DNA of 64,000 bases from Simkaniaceae bacterium (GCA_022763045.1 JALEGI010000008.1:1-64000), one strand, 5' to 3'; positions 1 through 10,390 are shown, counted from the stretch's first letter. Notes: generated by a model not told the origin, from the sequence alone. Numbers and translations: made by a program.

Positions 1-23
1 CGCGACGCAGTCCAATAGCCCAG

Positions 24-108
24 CTATTGGCGAGGAGAGCTGCGCAGCAGATTGGTTGCTATGATCTGTTTTAGAGAAATCTAAGCACTTGTAAAGCCGC
101 TTTACAAG
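24..108 (+). repeat. Dispersed 85-bp intergenic repeat, copy A
   Basis: This 85-base stretch matches 29100-29184 in the same orientation with 9 mismatches and no gaps by eye. It ends in a near-perfect palindrome at 87-109, with 11-base arms ACTTGTAAAGC and GCTTTACAAGT around one base. A shorter dyad, CCAATAG...CTATTGG, sits at its left edge (12-30). There is no coding sequence in it. The same family in two unrelated intergenic regions suggests a dispersed palindromic element of this genome. Confidence 0.75.
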
Positions 109-114
109 TACCAG

Positions 115-168
115 AAAATGACGCATGTGTCACTTTTTGGCAGTAAAAAGTGACAAATATGTCATTTT
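115..168 (+). promoter_or_regulatory. Large dyad with two TGAC-N6-GTCA boxes before the ATPase gene
   Basis: The arms 115-138 and 145-168 pair over 24 bases with three mismatches around a 6-base loop. Inside lie two similar boxes, TGAC-N6-GTCA, at 119-132 and 151-164, centred 32 bases apart (about three helical turns). The right arm ends in a T run (165-170), so it could also act as a hairpin terminator or attenuator. Its place immediately before the likely ATG at 186 suggests control of the ATPase gene. Binding of any regulator is inferred only. Confidence 0.45.
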
Positions 169-185
169 TTGCTACTTTCAAGGTT

Positions 186-1469
186 ATGAAACGTCTATTT
201 TTGCATCGCCTTTTGGCCTGGAAAGAGGGTAAAAACCGTAAACCACTGCTCGTCAAGGGCGTGCGCCAAGTGGGAAAGACCTTTCTTTTACGAGCGTTTG
301 GTGAAGAGCATTTTCCGGCCTATCACTACTTGAATTTTGAAAAAAGCCCCCAGCTTTGCTCTATTTTTGAGGAGGATCTTGACCCCAAGAGAATCCTACG
401 GGAAATTGGCCTTTTGCAAGGAGAGAAGATCGATCCAGCAAGAGACTTGGTGATTTTTGATGAGATTCAAGAGTGCCCACGAGCGCTCACCTCTTTGAAA
501 TATTTTTGCGAGGAGATGCCAGAGCTACACCTTTGCGGTGCGGGCTCTTTGCTTGGAATACACCTTGCCCCACTCTCTTTTCCCGTCGGAAAGGTGGCAA
601 TTGATGTGCTCTATCCCATGACTTTTGAAGAGTTTCTTATGGCCCTTGACGATCAGAAGGGCTTAAACATTTTGACTGAGTCGGTCAAAGGGATATCAGA
701 GGGGCTGCATCAACATCTGTGGAATCAGTTAAAGCTCTACTTTGTAGTTGGAGGAATGCCAGAGGCAGTAGCAAGCTTTGTCCAAGAGGGCAATTTACAA
801 CTTGTCCGTGAGATCCAAGATTGGCTTCTGAGCGCCTATTACGCCGATATGGCCAAGCACTCTGGCAAAGTAAACGCCATGCACCTTGATCGCCTATTTC
901 GATCAATCCCCAGCCAACTTCAAAGCTCAGTCGACGGCAAGAGTCCTAAATTCAGGTTTCGGGGAGTCATTCCTGGAATGAGCCACTTTAGCCGCATCGC
1001 AGGCGCAATTGATTGGCTAGAAGCTGCGGGCCTTGTCATTAAGATTCCAATTATTCACTCTGCCAACCTACCTCTCCAGGCAAACGTTGTAGAAAATCGG
1101 TTCAAGCTTTTGCTCTTTGACATTGGGATGCTGGGGGCTATGAGCGGCCTCTCCCCAAAAGTGCTCATGGGATACGACTATGGAACTCATAAGGGCTTTT
1201 TTGTGGAAAATTTTGTCGCTCAGGAATTCCTTTCTAGGGCAGCTCAAGCGCTATATTGCTGGAGAGAAAAAACAGCTGAGGTGGAATTCGTCACTGAAAT
1301 TGAGGGGATGGCAGCGCCGATTGAAGTGAAGTCGGGCAAGCAGACGCGATCAAAAAGCTTGAGTATTTTTCGAGAAAAATATCTTCCTAAACACTATTTT
1401 ATTTTGCATGCAAGCGCCCCTCAACCCCCTCACTATCTTCCCTTATACTTAGCGAGCAAATTAATATAA
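186..1469 (+). CDS. ATP-binding protein, AAA_14/DUF4143 family
   Basis: A predicted cytoplasmic P-loop ATPase of the AAA_14 plus DUF4143 type. Numbering here is from an upstream in-frame start at 150. The Walker A motif GVRQVGKT lies at residues 37-44 and Walker B LVIFDE at 100-105. The C-terminal part ends with the PIEVKSGK segment typical of DUF4143 proteins, which resembles a nuclease-fold active-site strand. The start at 186 (MKRLFLHRLL) is preferred because family members begin just before the RLL segment and because the upstream codons fall inside the dyad at 115-168. The length of 427 residues is normal for the family. These genes are common, scattered and mobile in bacteria and archaea, and their cellular role is unknown. 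It converges on the giant gene at 1527 with 57 bases between. Confidence 0.9.
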   Translation: MKRLFLHRLLAWKEGKNRKPLLVKGVRQVGKTFLLRAFGEEHFPAYHYLNFEKSPQLCSIFEEDLDPKRILREIGLLQGEKIDPARDLVIFDEIQECPRALTSLKYFCEEMPELHLCGAGSLLGIHLAPLSFPVGKVAIDVLYPMTFEEFLMALDDQKGLNILTESVKGISEGLHQHLWNQLKLYFVVGGMPEAVASFVQEGNLQLVREIQDWLLSAYYADMAKHSGKVNAMHLDRLFRSIPSQLQSSVDGKSPKFRFRGVIPGMSHFSRIAGAIDWLEAAGLVIKIPIIHSANLPLQANVVENRFKLLLFDIGMLGAMSGLSPKVLMGYDYGTHKGFFVENFVAQEFLSRAAQALYCWREKTAEVEFVTEIEGMAAPIEVKSGKQTRSKSLSIFREKYLPKHYFILHASAPQPPHYLPLYLASKLI

Positions 1470-1526
1470 CTGGCGTTAACTATATTATTTATATTCAATA
1501 GAAGGTTAAAGTGAGATAGCGCCCGC

Positions 1527-4500
1527 CTAGCGAAACTTGAGCCTTGCTATTGTGCGCTCTCGCACAAGGGGATCTTTGAGTTGTTTGCAATAGATCTCCC
1601 ACTGCTTACGATCTTTTGAGAGCGCTGCAAGCTCGAGCAGGTTGTTAAATGTCACATCATCTCTGTAGCGATCGAGCCACTTTTGGGCATGGAGGATGTT
1701 TTTCGTCGCAAGACTCATTTTCCCCCCGATGAGATTGGCAATTGCCAAAAGCGCATTTTTGGCATCTGAGTTTGGGGCGCTGCCAGCGGACCAGAGCACG
1801 CTTCCTCCATCAGAGAGAATCCAGACTTTTGGGTTGGGGTTTTGCCGCATGCGCTCTTTGAAATTGACCATTTCGTATGCCGAAAGACAGAGCAGCTTGT
1901 AGCTCTCATCGGGATTTTGCATTAAGACAAGCTGATCAAAGCGCTTGGATAGTTTAGAAAATAGGGGTCGAGAGCGCTTCCCCTCTCTTTCGATAAAGTC
2001 ATCTGTGACAAAGATGGGCAGACCTTCAAAATAGCGTTGGTACTCGGGCTCTTCAAATGCGCTTGATAGTGGAGCAATTTTTTCTAATGTGCCCTCAATT
2101 GCTGCATCGACCTCTTCTACTGCAATCGGATTGGCTGCACCGGTGGTTTCGTACTCTCCATTGTATCTTTCTAGGAGATTTTCAACTTCTCTCTCAACGG
2201 CAAGTTTTACCTCAAGTTTGAGATCTTCCTGGATATGCTCGGTGGCGCGAATGGTATCTCCTAGGCGAGGCCCAAGCAGCTTTGCTGGTACCTTCGCTGG
2301 TAGCTTGTGATTTGCATGGAGCGTCTCAAGATGCTCTTCAAGGAGCGCACATTGAGAGAGCACATATTTATCCACTAGCTCATCACGCAGCTTGGCGTCA
2401 ATTGAAGAGGCGGCGACCTCTTCAAGAAATTTCTCTTTTTTCTTTCTTAGATGCTCATGTAAAAATTCTTTAGTCTCGACTTCAATACTCGGGCGGCCAT
2501 GCGTTGCAAAGAGATCTTTTGGGTTATCAACTTTGATGTAGTTTTTAAATAGCTCGTAGACCTCTTTAGAACCTTCTCCTTTTAGTAGAGCCAAAAATGC
2601 TGCACCTTGGAAAATAGCATTTTGCATCTCTTTAATTGCTGTTACAGATTTATCAACGCTACTCTCTACCTGCTTGACGCTAGCAAGTAGGGCGATATCT
2701 ACAAGAGAGTTTTTCACATTTTTGGGATCAAAGCCTGGGATTGTTTTTTCTAAAGCCCTTGGGATTCCAACGGTGACCTTCTGCCCAAAAAAGTAGCCGC
2801 GCTCTCTTAAGTTGACCTGCCCCATTTGAGAGCGGGTGAGGTCGCGGTCGAGCAAAACAAACATTTCACAATCTGGGGGGAGCGGACAATCGGTCCCATA
2901 ACAGTGCTTGCTATCGTAAAAGGTGAAGACATCTTCTGGCGTAAGGCCAAACTTTGCATACTCCTCGGCGCTTGGCGTGGCAATGGGTATCGGCTCGCCA
3001 TCAGATCTAAAGAGAAGTGAGGGCTGGTCGTTGTCAAAGAAAAAGATCGCTTGTTGGGGGCCTGTATTTTCCTCGATCACAGAGATAAATTGGCGCGCGA
3101 TCGCGAGATTACTCGAGCAATCGCGAAAGACTCCACCGGCATCTGCTACAGCATGTATCTGCTTTTTTTCTAGGATTTGCGTCAGAACTGCCTCAGGAGA
3201 GAGGTCATCGAGAACGTGTAGATCTGCATGGTCAAATAGACGGAAGAGCATGCGCGCGGCATCTCGCATCGCAATTTCACTATCCCCTGTTTTACAAAGC
3301 GAGCGGTGGAAAGAAGAAAGTACAGGGCCAATCGAGCCAGAAGTTGTGCGCATGGATCGCATGATTTGCACGAGTAAGATTCCCGAGGCGCTCAGGTAAG
3401 AGGGATAGATCTTGATTTTCATTTTGGCGAGATATGACATAAATCTATATGAGGAAAGGTCGCTGCTTTGAATGCTCATCAAGGCCTCATCGATTTTTTT
3501 ATCTGATCTACAACTCGAGAGCTCTATACCTGTTAGCTCTTTGAAAACCTTTCCAGGCTCGGTCTGATCAATGTCCATGGCACCCCCTGAATTGACGCAG
3601 GCAAAGTTTGCCTGCTCCTTGATCTCTTCGATCCAGGAGACCATCATTGGGCGGGTAATTTCTCTCTGCAAACCTGTAAATAGATAGTAGCAGTAGGCCT
3701 CTGCCCAGTAGCCAAAATAGGTGTCCGAGGGGGTGTTTGCTGCAGAGTAGGGGCGCACCTCATCTCCTGAGGGGCCAAAGTTGATCTTACATGTGCTTTT
3801 TAACACAGAGGGGAAGAGCTCTAAGATGATGTGAGAGGCAAAAGCAATCATGTCAGCTTTCTCTTTGTCTCTCTTATTCAACTCCTCTAGATACCCGTTA
3901 AAGGGGTGGTCTTTTGGACATTTGCCACAAAGAAATTCTCGATAAATTTCGCCATACTCATCTGGAATAGGGAACTTTGGAATAACCGAGTTGATTAACT
4001 GTGGAATCACACTCTTTTTATACACCTCTTCTGTTAGATACGATTGATCGTTACATGCAAGCTTCACCTCTTCGATGGAATAAAGCTCCCAGACGAGTCC
4101 TTCGAGAAGCTCAGCTGGACGCGTTTCGACACGAGTGGGCATACCAAATGGAAAATTCACTCGATTAAGAATATCAAAAACGACATGTCCTTCATCGGCA
4201 ATTGGCTCGGTATTCAGGAGTTTGGTAAGAATTCTACAAAGACTATCCTCTTTGATGGTCAAATCCTGACGCTTTTCACTGATCTTTGGGTCTGGGCCGC
4301 CCGCTCCAGCGCGCGGCGTTGGCTCTACACGCGAGTGCATTTCAGCCCAGACAGAAAACCACTCAAGCGCAAGGGTTTTCACCATCTCTTTGGTCAAAAC
4401 AAGTTGCGCTTTTTCATCATAGGCGCCATTTCCCTGTTGAATGCGATCTAATAGCGCATCAATCCCATTTAAATTCTCAATTGTCAACTCATCACGTGAG

Positions 4501-7500
4501 TAGTTAAACGTCTCAATTTTACTGTGGGAGCGCTTTGACTTGCGCAGGCCAAGGTAGGAGAGATATTGATCTTTGGGGATAATCAGGAGGGGAATTTTCT
4601 CATCACGGCACTGCTCTTCAGCTGCAAATGGGAGGAGCACGGAGCTCTTTCCCCCTCCACAGGGGGCTTGAAGAGCAACGGAGGCATAACGATCCCCCTC
4701 TTCTGAGGGTGCTGTCATTTTTTCCAAAAGCTCTTTCTGAGGTGCAGGGGTTGTAAAAGGACGCACCCGATGCATATACATCTGCGCTAGAAGTCTTGGA
4801 TGAGGGATGGGATCTTGCATTTGAGAGATGAGTTGATCAAACTTTCTACGAGAGCCGTGGTCCCTGATGAGATCAGCTAGATGATCAGAGGCGACTGTGA
4901 GAGAGAGGACATCCATAGTCTGTTGGTAGAGAGCTCTAAACACCTCGGCATCATCTTCCTCAAGATAGGGGTTAATTTTTGTCAGCGTTATGCGATTTCC
5001 GGTTAAGACAAATTCAATGAGATCGGTCAATTCCACGGCAGGCTGCACTTTGGATAAGAGCTCAAGTGGGTCAAGTCCCCTATTTGCCCTGTGTAACAGC
5101 TCCGAGTGAAGTGGAGTGAGCTTCTCTTGAATCTCGCTTTGCATCTTGATTGCCCACTCAAGGTCGAAGGCGCTCGGGTCGTAAACATAGGGATTTTTAA
5201 CAGATGCAGCCTCTTTTACATAGCTCTCGCGCAGCTGCATCAAATCGCGTGCGACATTTTCACGATACCTTTCATTGGAGATATAGCGTTCATACTTTCC
5301 TCCATCGATTGCTTGAATGAAGGGATCATTACTTAAGTCAACCTCAGGGTGCTCGCACTCACTGCGGCAGGCACTTAGCCCCTCAAAATAGGCGCAAAAG
5401 GTCTCATGGGGCGTGTATTCCGGCAAGGAAACGGGCGCTTTTTCAAACGAGAGTGGCCGCTTTTCTGATACTTTATCGAGAATGGGTGTTGCGTCGCTAG
5501 GCATGGTAAATTTCGGGTAGTCTTCAGAGGTGATGTGAATTTTTCTTCTTTCATGTTCGTGCTCAATAGAGCCAGTGAAGACCATTGTATTTAAAAAAAA
5601 CCACGCGCGGTAGAAATAGTGATCAAGAGCCGTTGCGTTGAGTAAGATCAAAGTCTCTCGAATCTCATCGAGAGTTTGGGTATCTCCCTCCTGTAGCTTT
5701 CGATAAACTTTTCTATTCAATGAGCTCCAAAAAGCGATGTCTTTAGAAATTTCTGCACGCTCGCGGTGAAAGAGCTCAAAAAGCATCTCGTTGATCTCTC
5801 TTTCATCAGTGGGCTCGTCTGCATGGAGATTAGCGACAAACAAATCATGATCAACTTTATTCAGTCCTACAAAAATGGTATACGATTCTGTTTCTTTGAA
5901 AGAATACTCGACTCCATCGGGAACTTTTGGGAAATCAAACTCGCTCCCTTGCAGTTCACTCTTTCGCAGTTTTGCCTTTGCGCCCATATCCCCTGCTTGC
6001 CAAAAGTCGAGCAAAGCAATTAGATTGAGCTCTTCTAGTCGTGAAAGGGTCGCCTCGGGATCAAAGTTTCCCACTCTAGGCAAAAACTCATAGATGTAAA
6101 ATAAGGCCTTTTGACTCTTCTCCCACCAGCCAACTCTCTCTTCGTGACGCAATTTTCTCAGTAGAGCAAGTGCGGCAACAGAGAGCCCTCCGGGGGAATT
6201 TATCTTGAATGCCTCTGGAAGAGAAATGATGCGATCGATCACTGAAGGTGCTGCGTCATCCCAATCAGAGGCGCGTAAAAGCTCCATGGCTCGCTTGTAG
6301 TTTCTTACTAAGGCAAAGGTGTAGGCGAGCTGCATTCCCGATGCGCCATCAAGAGGGGTGATCTCAGCCTTAGAGGCATTGAAATAGCTAATAGAGAGCC
6401 GCCTTGAGTTTTCTCCATAATTGCAATCGTCATCAAAATCCCAATGAAAGCTCTTTGCTGAGAGTCCGGCAAGCTCTTTTCTTTTATCGATTGTGGCTTT
6501 AACTGAAGGAATAACGATCAAAAACTCATCGGGTTTTTCCCTCTTTTGAAAGAGTAAATAGTCGTCAAAGTCTTTAAATTCCGTGGGCAAACGAATGGGT
6601 GAAAGGTAGTAGCCAGGGTGACCATCGAGCTCAAGCCCCTCTTGAGTTTCATACATCAGGACCCCGTAACGGGTGAAATTGATGTAGCCCATCTCATTTT
6701 GCAAAATGAAACCCTGCTCATCGAGGGCTCTCAAATCAAAGCCATTGACCACTGGATCTTCTATAATAGAGGTAGACTCCTCTTTATAGTGGTCGAACAA
6801 ACGCCCACTCTCTTCAATCGAGTAGTGTGGGGTGAGAGTCTCTATGTCATAGAAAAGAGTCGCCCCCTCCTCAAGTTGGAAAGCGGCAAGTTTTGGATCA
6901 TTTAAAAAAGTTTTCGTCTCACCAAAAAATTTATGTGCTGGAAGATATTTAGCCAGCTTGCCATCAATTTTTAGAAATAATTGATTGGGATAAAATGTCA
7001 CGAGAAACTCATGGCCCTTATACTCAAATGCAAAATCAAACTCAGAGGTGAAGATCTTAATCTCACTTAAATCTGGAAAGAGATTTGCATACTGCGCTAG
7101 AATCTGTTGACGCGCATCAGAGCTAAGTCGATTTCTTTTTATTTGATCTCCTTGCATGATCAAACCATTTTGCATTAAAATGCGCATCTCATCATTAAAG
7201 TGAATCATCCCCCACTCATCAACAACTGGTGGACATCTCACGGCAAGGTCGCGATACATGGCATTTTGCAGCGCTCGATTCACGCCCTCTTGAGTGGGTA
7301 TGATCCCAGCAAGGGCTCCCCTAGACATCTGAGCTAGACGCCATTGAACCGATTTTCCAACGAACTCAAAGTTATTTGAGCGGCATCTTGAGGTGTATAG
7401 GCGCGCTTCAAGTAGCGCGCTCTTTTCTTCTTCTAGAAGAGGGCTGGTGCGGCTTTTGACGAGCAGAAAAAAAAGGCGAATAAATTGCAAATCGATTCCC

Positions 7501-10211
7501 TCTTGATGACTCGCTTTCTCAATCCACCTTCTGAAAGGCAATTGCTCAATTTCCGCTTTCAATGGGGCGAGCTCTTCGCGCGCGCCTTTTGCTTGTAAAA
7601 TATCAATTGCACTAATTAACACCGCTAAACTCTGACAGAGCTCTTGAATTTTACTCCCCGCTCCCTCTGCGGATGGGGCATAGAGCCTCATTGTGACTTG
7701 CAAGAGCTTTTCTAAAAGAGAGACAAGTGAGAGGTCATACTCTACCTCTAATAGGTAAGTCATTTCTCCCTCTACAAACACAGATTTGACAACTTGCATA
7801 TAGATCAAATGCATCAAATCGGAATTTGCTAGCGACTCTGGGTAGTCGCAGAGGTAAGCCAAAAGCTTGTGAGGCGCCATTTTAGAGGCCATTGCAGAAA
7901 AAAAGATCTGGCGCAAACGCTCATCAAAAACATGGCCATACTTGCAGTGCCTTTTTAACCCCTTGAATTCGCTGAGAGGCTCTATGGGAGAGATCTTTCT
8001 CTTGAGCTCAACAACTAGATCATCGCGAAGCGTAGCAGGCGAGCGCTCTTTGTTGTAGCTAAAGACATAGGCTCCAGTCCCGCGCGATTTGCTTGCCTTG
8101 TCTACATTCATGAGCGTCATGGCTTCACTATCGTGATCAAAATTCGAACGCATAACAAGAGAGTTGTTAATGGGATCTGTATTGGTTGGATCAGATTGTG
8201 AGAGCCGTGAAGAGCAGGTAGCATAACTTCCAGAATTCAAATTATAAAAAGAAATCGCTGAGGTGAATAGTGGAACAAGGTAGTCAAACTTCCCATGACT
8301 GGCTCGATCTCTTGAGACCTTGCGAAACATCGAAGGGGCGAGAATCGAATCATAAAACTTGGCAAATGCTTCGAGCGTCACTTCTCCACGATGAAATTGA
8401 CGGTAGACAATGAGCAGATTCTGGACCAACGGGGGGTATTTCCCCTCTTCTGGAAACTCAGCGAGTCGCAATTGAGTAAGCTCTCTAAATAGATCGGGAT
8501 AGACACTCTCTTCGGGCAGCACTTCAGTTCGATAGGCGCTGTAGATCCGATTGAACTCGGCAAGATCTAATGGATTGATAAATGCCTGCTCTTGTTTGGA
8601 AAAATACTCTTTCAAGAGCTCATCTGGAGGCACCATCAACTCTGCAAAAGCGATACCCGTATCTCTCTTCTCTTCGATCAATTTGCAAATCTCAATAATT
8701 GCACGATATAAAATCATCGAAGCATTGATGTGCTGGGGCTGGAGAACCTTTTTAAATTGTTTAAAGTCCGTTGGATGCAAGCTGTCAGCAAAATCTCGAA
8801 AGAGAAGTGAAAGCCTTTCCAAAAGATCTTCTAAATCTTGCTCCCTAAAAAAATCTGGATGCAGCGCAATCCCTCGAGTAAAACGGGCGACTTCATCTAA
8901 ATAAAAACTCTCATCAATTGCCATGCGTTTGTGGTGATCTAAAAAATTTGCATGTAGAGTGGCAATTTGCTCAAGAAGAGGCGCGCGCTCATCAAAAAGC
9001 GCCTGTTGACAAGGTGACTTGGCACAATCATTGCCATAACTATGACGCGAGCGGCTCAAACGCATCTTTGGGAGCATACTCTTACCACTCAGCGCAGGCT
9101 CTTTAACAAGTAAAGGAGATCTTTTGGCAAATAGAGTCAATTGCGAGAGCTGCATTTCGACACCCTGACACATCTTGTCTAAGAGCCCATGGGGATACTC
9201 TCGTGCCATCTTCGTGCACAAGCGACGGGCAATATTTGCAAGCACCTCTTGAAAAATTTCACAAGTCACAGGACGGTTATGCTCTGCCATTTCACGCAAA
9301 TGCGCGCGGAAAAAACGATCTGCTGTGAGCCACTTGAAGACTCCCCATACCCGCTTGTAAACAGCCGGATCAAGCTGATAGGCGATGTAGCTCTTAAGAC
9401 TCATCAGAGCGCAAGTGCCGGCATTCTGCGGCTGCTTAAATCGCCCTACCCTCTCATCTACAACTTGATGTGAAGAAAGAGAGCGCCCAATCAAGTGGTA
9501 TAAAACCTTGAAAATACGATCGCAATTTTTGCTGTCGTGCATTTCAAAGGCTAAGGCAAGAAGATGGTGAATCTTGCGCCTTGGGATGTTTGTGAAAAGT
9601 AGCTTCGGATCATACATCGGCTTGTAGCGCTGATCGTGTCGGGGGTGAAAATCAAGCCCAGTCCCTCCATTATAAATAGCAAAGGTGTAGCGATCGTCTG
9701 CCTCTTTTTTGATCTCTAACGCAATGCAGTGAATCGAAAGATCGTAGTAGTAGGTGACGCTATCCTCGCTCGCATCCACCTCAGCCATTAGCCTATCGGC
9801 ATATTCGCTTTTTGGGTGCGCGCGATATGCTAAGCCACGCTCAGAAATCGCCTTGAGCTTGCCAACCACACCTAAAATAGCTCCACTATCATCAGGCAAA
9901 AAACGGGCAACCTCACTGAGCCAATGCGCATAGTAGCGCGCACTTTGAATCGGCCCAGCCCCCTCTGCTCCCGTGCCAGAAATAAATTTATCTCCCTGAG
10001 ATTGCGCAAACATCCGCAGTGAGTAGGGCGCTTCATCGACATCGGGAGACGTATACAGATCGCTCTCATCCCCACCTAAAATCTCTTCAAGCAAAGGAGT
10101 CCCCACCTCAGTCGCAAAATCCCTATCCTCTCTAGCGCGAATCATCTCACGAAAAGGAGGAGAGACGCGTGGATCAAATAAAGTTTTGATGTCAGGCGTT
10201 AAACTTGCCAT
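1527..10211 (-). CDS. Giant DUF3638/DUF3645 family protein, helicase-like P-loop
   Basis: A 2894-residue protein, among the largest here. The ATG at 10211 (MASLTPD) is chosen over an in-frame TTG at 10271; no clear ribosome binding site is visible for either. Near residue 1850 a P-loop reads QAPCGGGKSSVLLPF, followed by LLIIPK, as in DUF3638. Near residue 2435 the segment FYDSKHCYGTDCPLP, followed by LTRSQMGQVNLRERG and FGQKV, matches the conserved DUF3638/DUF3645 core (H-x-RGTD, then Q-x-x-x-R-x-R) known mainly from large eukaryotic proteins and some chlamydiae. The N-terminal 300 residues carry His near 155, then IYNGGTG, then QNAGTC near 262, an order that recalls C48-like cysteine peptidases. 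The middle is long, helical and unrecognised. The molecular function of the family is unknown. No signal peptide is seen. Confidence 0.85.
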   Translation of the reverse strand: MASLTPDIKTLFDPRVSPPFREMIRAREDRDFATEVGTPLLEEILGGDESDLYTSPDVDEAPYSLRMFAQSQGDKFISGTGAEGAGPIQSARYYAHWLSEVARFLPDDSGAILGVVGKLKAISERGLAYRAHPKSEYADRLMAEVDASEDSVTYYYDLSIHCIALEIKKEADDRYTFAIYNGGTGLDFHPRHDQRYKPMYDPKLLFTNIPRRKIHHLLALAFEMHDSKNCDRIFKVLYHLIGRSLSSHQVVDERVGRFKQPQNAGTCALMSLKSYIAYQLDPAVYKRVWGVFKWLTADRFFRAHLREMAEHNRPVTCEIFQEVLANIARRLCTKMAREYPHGLLDKMCQGVEMQLSQLTLFAKRSPLLVKEPALSGKSMLPKMRLSRSRHSYGNDCAKSPCQQALFDERAPLLEQIATLHANFLDHHKRMAIDESFYLDEVARFTRGIALHPDFFREQDLEDLLERLSLLFRDFADSLHPTDFKQFKKVLQPQHINASMILYRAIIEICKLIEEKRDTGIAFAELMVPPDELLKEYFSKQEQAFINPLDLAEFNRIYSAYRTEVLPEESVYPDLFRELTQLRLAEFPEEGKYPPLVQNLLIVYRQFHRGEVTLEAFAKFYDSILAPSMFRKVSRDRASHGKFDYLVPLFTSAISFYNLNSGSYATCSSRLSQSDPTNTDPINNSLVMRSNFDHDSEAMTLMNVDKASKSRGTGAYVFSYNKERSPATLRDDLVVELKRKISPIEPLSEFKGLKRHCKYGHVFDERLRQIFFSAMASKMAPHKLLAYLCDYPESLANSDLMHLIYMQVVKSVFVEGEMTYLLEVEYDLSLVSLLEKLLQVTMRLYAPSAEGAGSKIQELCQSLAVLISAIDILQAKGAREELAPLKAEIEQLPFRRWIEKASHQEGIDLQFIRLFFLLVKSRTSPLLEEEKSALLEARLYTSRCRSNNFEFVGKSVQWRLAQMSRGALAGIIPTQEGVNRALQNAMYRDLAVRCPPVVDEWGMIHFNDEMRILMQNGLIMQGDQIKRNRLSSDARQQILAQYANLFPDLSEIKIFTSEFDFAFEYKGHEFLVTFYPNQLFLKIDGKLAKYLPAHKFFGETKTFLNDPKLAAFQLEEGATLFYDIETLTPHYSIEESGRLFDHYKEESTSIIEDPVVNGFDLRALDEQGFILQNEMGYINFTRYGVLMYETQEGLELDGHPGYYLSPIRLPTEFKDFDDYLLFQKREKPDEFLIVIPSVKATIDKRKELAGLSAKSFHWDFDDDCNYGENSRRLSISYFNASKAEITPLDGASGMQLAYTFALVRNYKRAMELLRASDWDDAAPSVIDRIISLPEAFKINSPGGLSVAALALLRKLRHEERVGWWEKSQKALFYIYEFLPRVGNFDPEATLSRLEELNLIALLDFWQAGDMGAKAKLRKSELQGSEFDFPKVPDGVEYSFKETESYTIFVGLNKVDHDLFVANLHADEPTDEREINEMLFELFHRERAEISKDIAFWSSLNRKVYRKLQEGDTQTLDEIRETLILLNATALDHYFYRAWFFLNTMVFTGSIEHEHERRKIHITSEDYPKFTMPSDATPILDKVSEKRPLSFEKAPVSLPEYTPHETFCAYFEGLSACRSECEHPEVDLSNDPFIQAIDGGKYERYISNERYRENVARDLMQLRESYVKEAASVKNPYVYDPSAFDLEWAIKMQSEIQEKLTPLHSELLHRANRGLDPLELLSKVQPAVELTDLIEFVLTGNRITLTKINPYLEEDDAEVFRALYQQTMDVLSLTVASDHLADLIRDHGSRRKFDQLISQMQDPIPHPRLLAQMYMHRVRPFTTPAPQKELLEKMTAPSEEGDRYASVALQAPCGGGKSSVLLPFAAEEQCRDEKIPLLIIPKDQYLSYLGLRKSKRSHSKIETFNYSRDELTIENLNGIDALLDRIQQGNGAYDEKAQLVLTKEMVKTLALEWFSVWAEMHSRVEPTPRAGAGGPDPKISEKRQDLTIKEDSLCRILTKLLNTEPIADEGHVVFDILNRVNFPFGMPTRVETRPAELLEGLVWELYSIEEVKLACNDQSYLTEEVYKKSVIPQLINSVIPKFPIPDEYGEIYREFLCGKCPKDHPFNGYLEELNKRDKEKADMIAFASHIILELFPSVLKSTCKINFGPSGDEVRPYSAANTPSDTYFGYWAEAYCYYLFTGLQREITRPMMVSWIEEIKEQANFACVNSGGAMDIDQTEPGKVFKELTGIELSSCRSDKKIDEALMSIQSSDLSSYRFMSYLAKMKIKIYPSYLSASGILLVQIMRSMRTTSGSIGPVLSSFHRSLCKTGDSEIAMRDAARMLFRLFDHADLHVLDDLSPEAVLTQILEKKQIHAVADAGGVFRDCSSNLAIARQFISVIEENTGPQQAIFFFDNDQPSLLFRSDGEPIPIATPSAEEYAKFGLTPEDVFTFYDSKHCYGTDCPLPPDCEMFVLLDRDLTRSQMGQVNLRERGYFFGQKVTVGIPRALEKTIPGFDPKNVKNSLVDIALLASVKQVESSVDKSVTAIKEMQNAIFQGAAFLALLKGEGSKEVYELFKNYIKVDNPKDLFATHGRPSIEVETKEFLHEHLRKKKEKFLEEVAASSIDAKLRDELVDKYVLSQCALLEEHLETLHANHKLPAKVPAKLLGPRLGDTIRATEHIQEDLKLEVKLAVEREVENLLERYNGEYETTGAANPIAVEEVDAAIEGTLEKIAPLSSAFEEPEYQRYFEGLPIFVTDDFIEREGKRSRPLFSKLSKRFDQLVLMQNPDESYKLLCLSAYEMVNFKERMRQNPNPKVWILSDGGSVLWSAGSAPNSDAKNALLAIANLIGGKMSLATKNILHAQKWLDRYRDDVTFNNLLELAALSKDRKQWEIYCKQLKDPLVRERTIARLKFR

Positions 10212-10390
10212 AATTATATTTTTGTTAAATTTAATTAAAGACAGGGTAGCAAAAACAATTGTTATACACAATTACTATATTTGCTTAAAATACTGATAGC
10301 GTAAGATGTAAACTCATTTACTATTTTACTTGTATAGATTACATAAAGAGATTAGTATACTTGCATATAAACTATCCCCAGGAGAAAAAA

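Noticed and set aside
10212-10271. Extension of the DUF3638 protein to a TTG at 10271
   Set aside because: The added 20 residues are encoded by very AT-rich DNA, have no ribosome binding site and precede a good ATG; the extension is probably promoter and leader.
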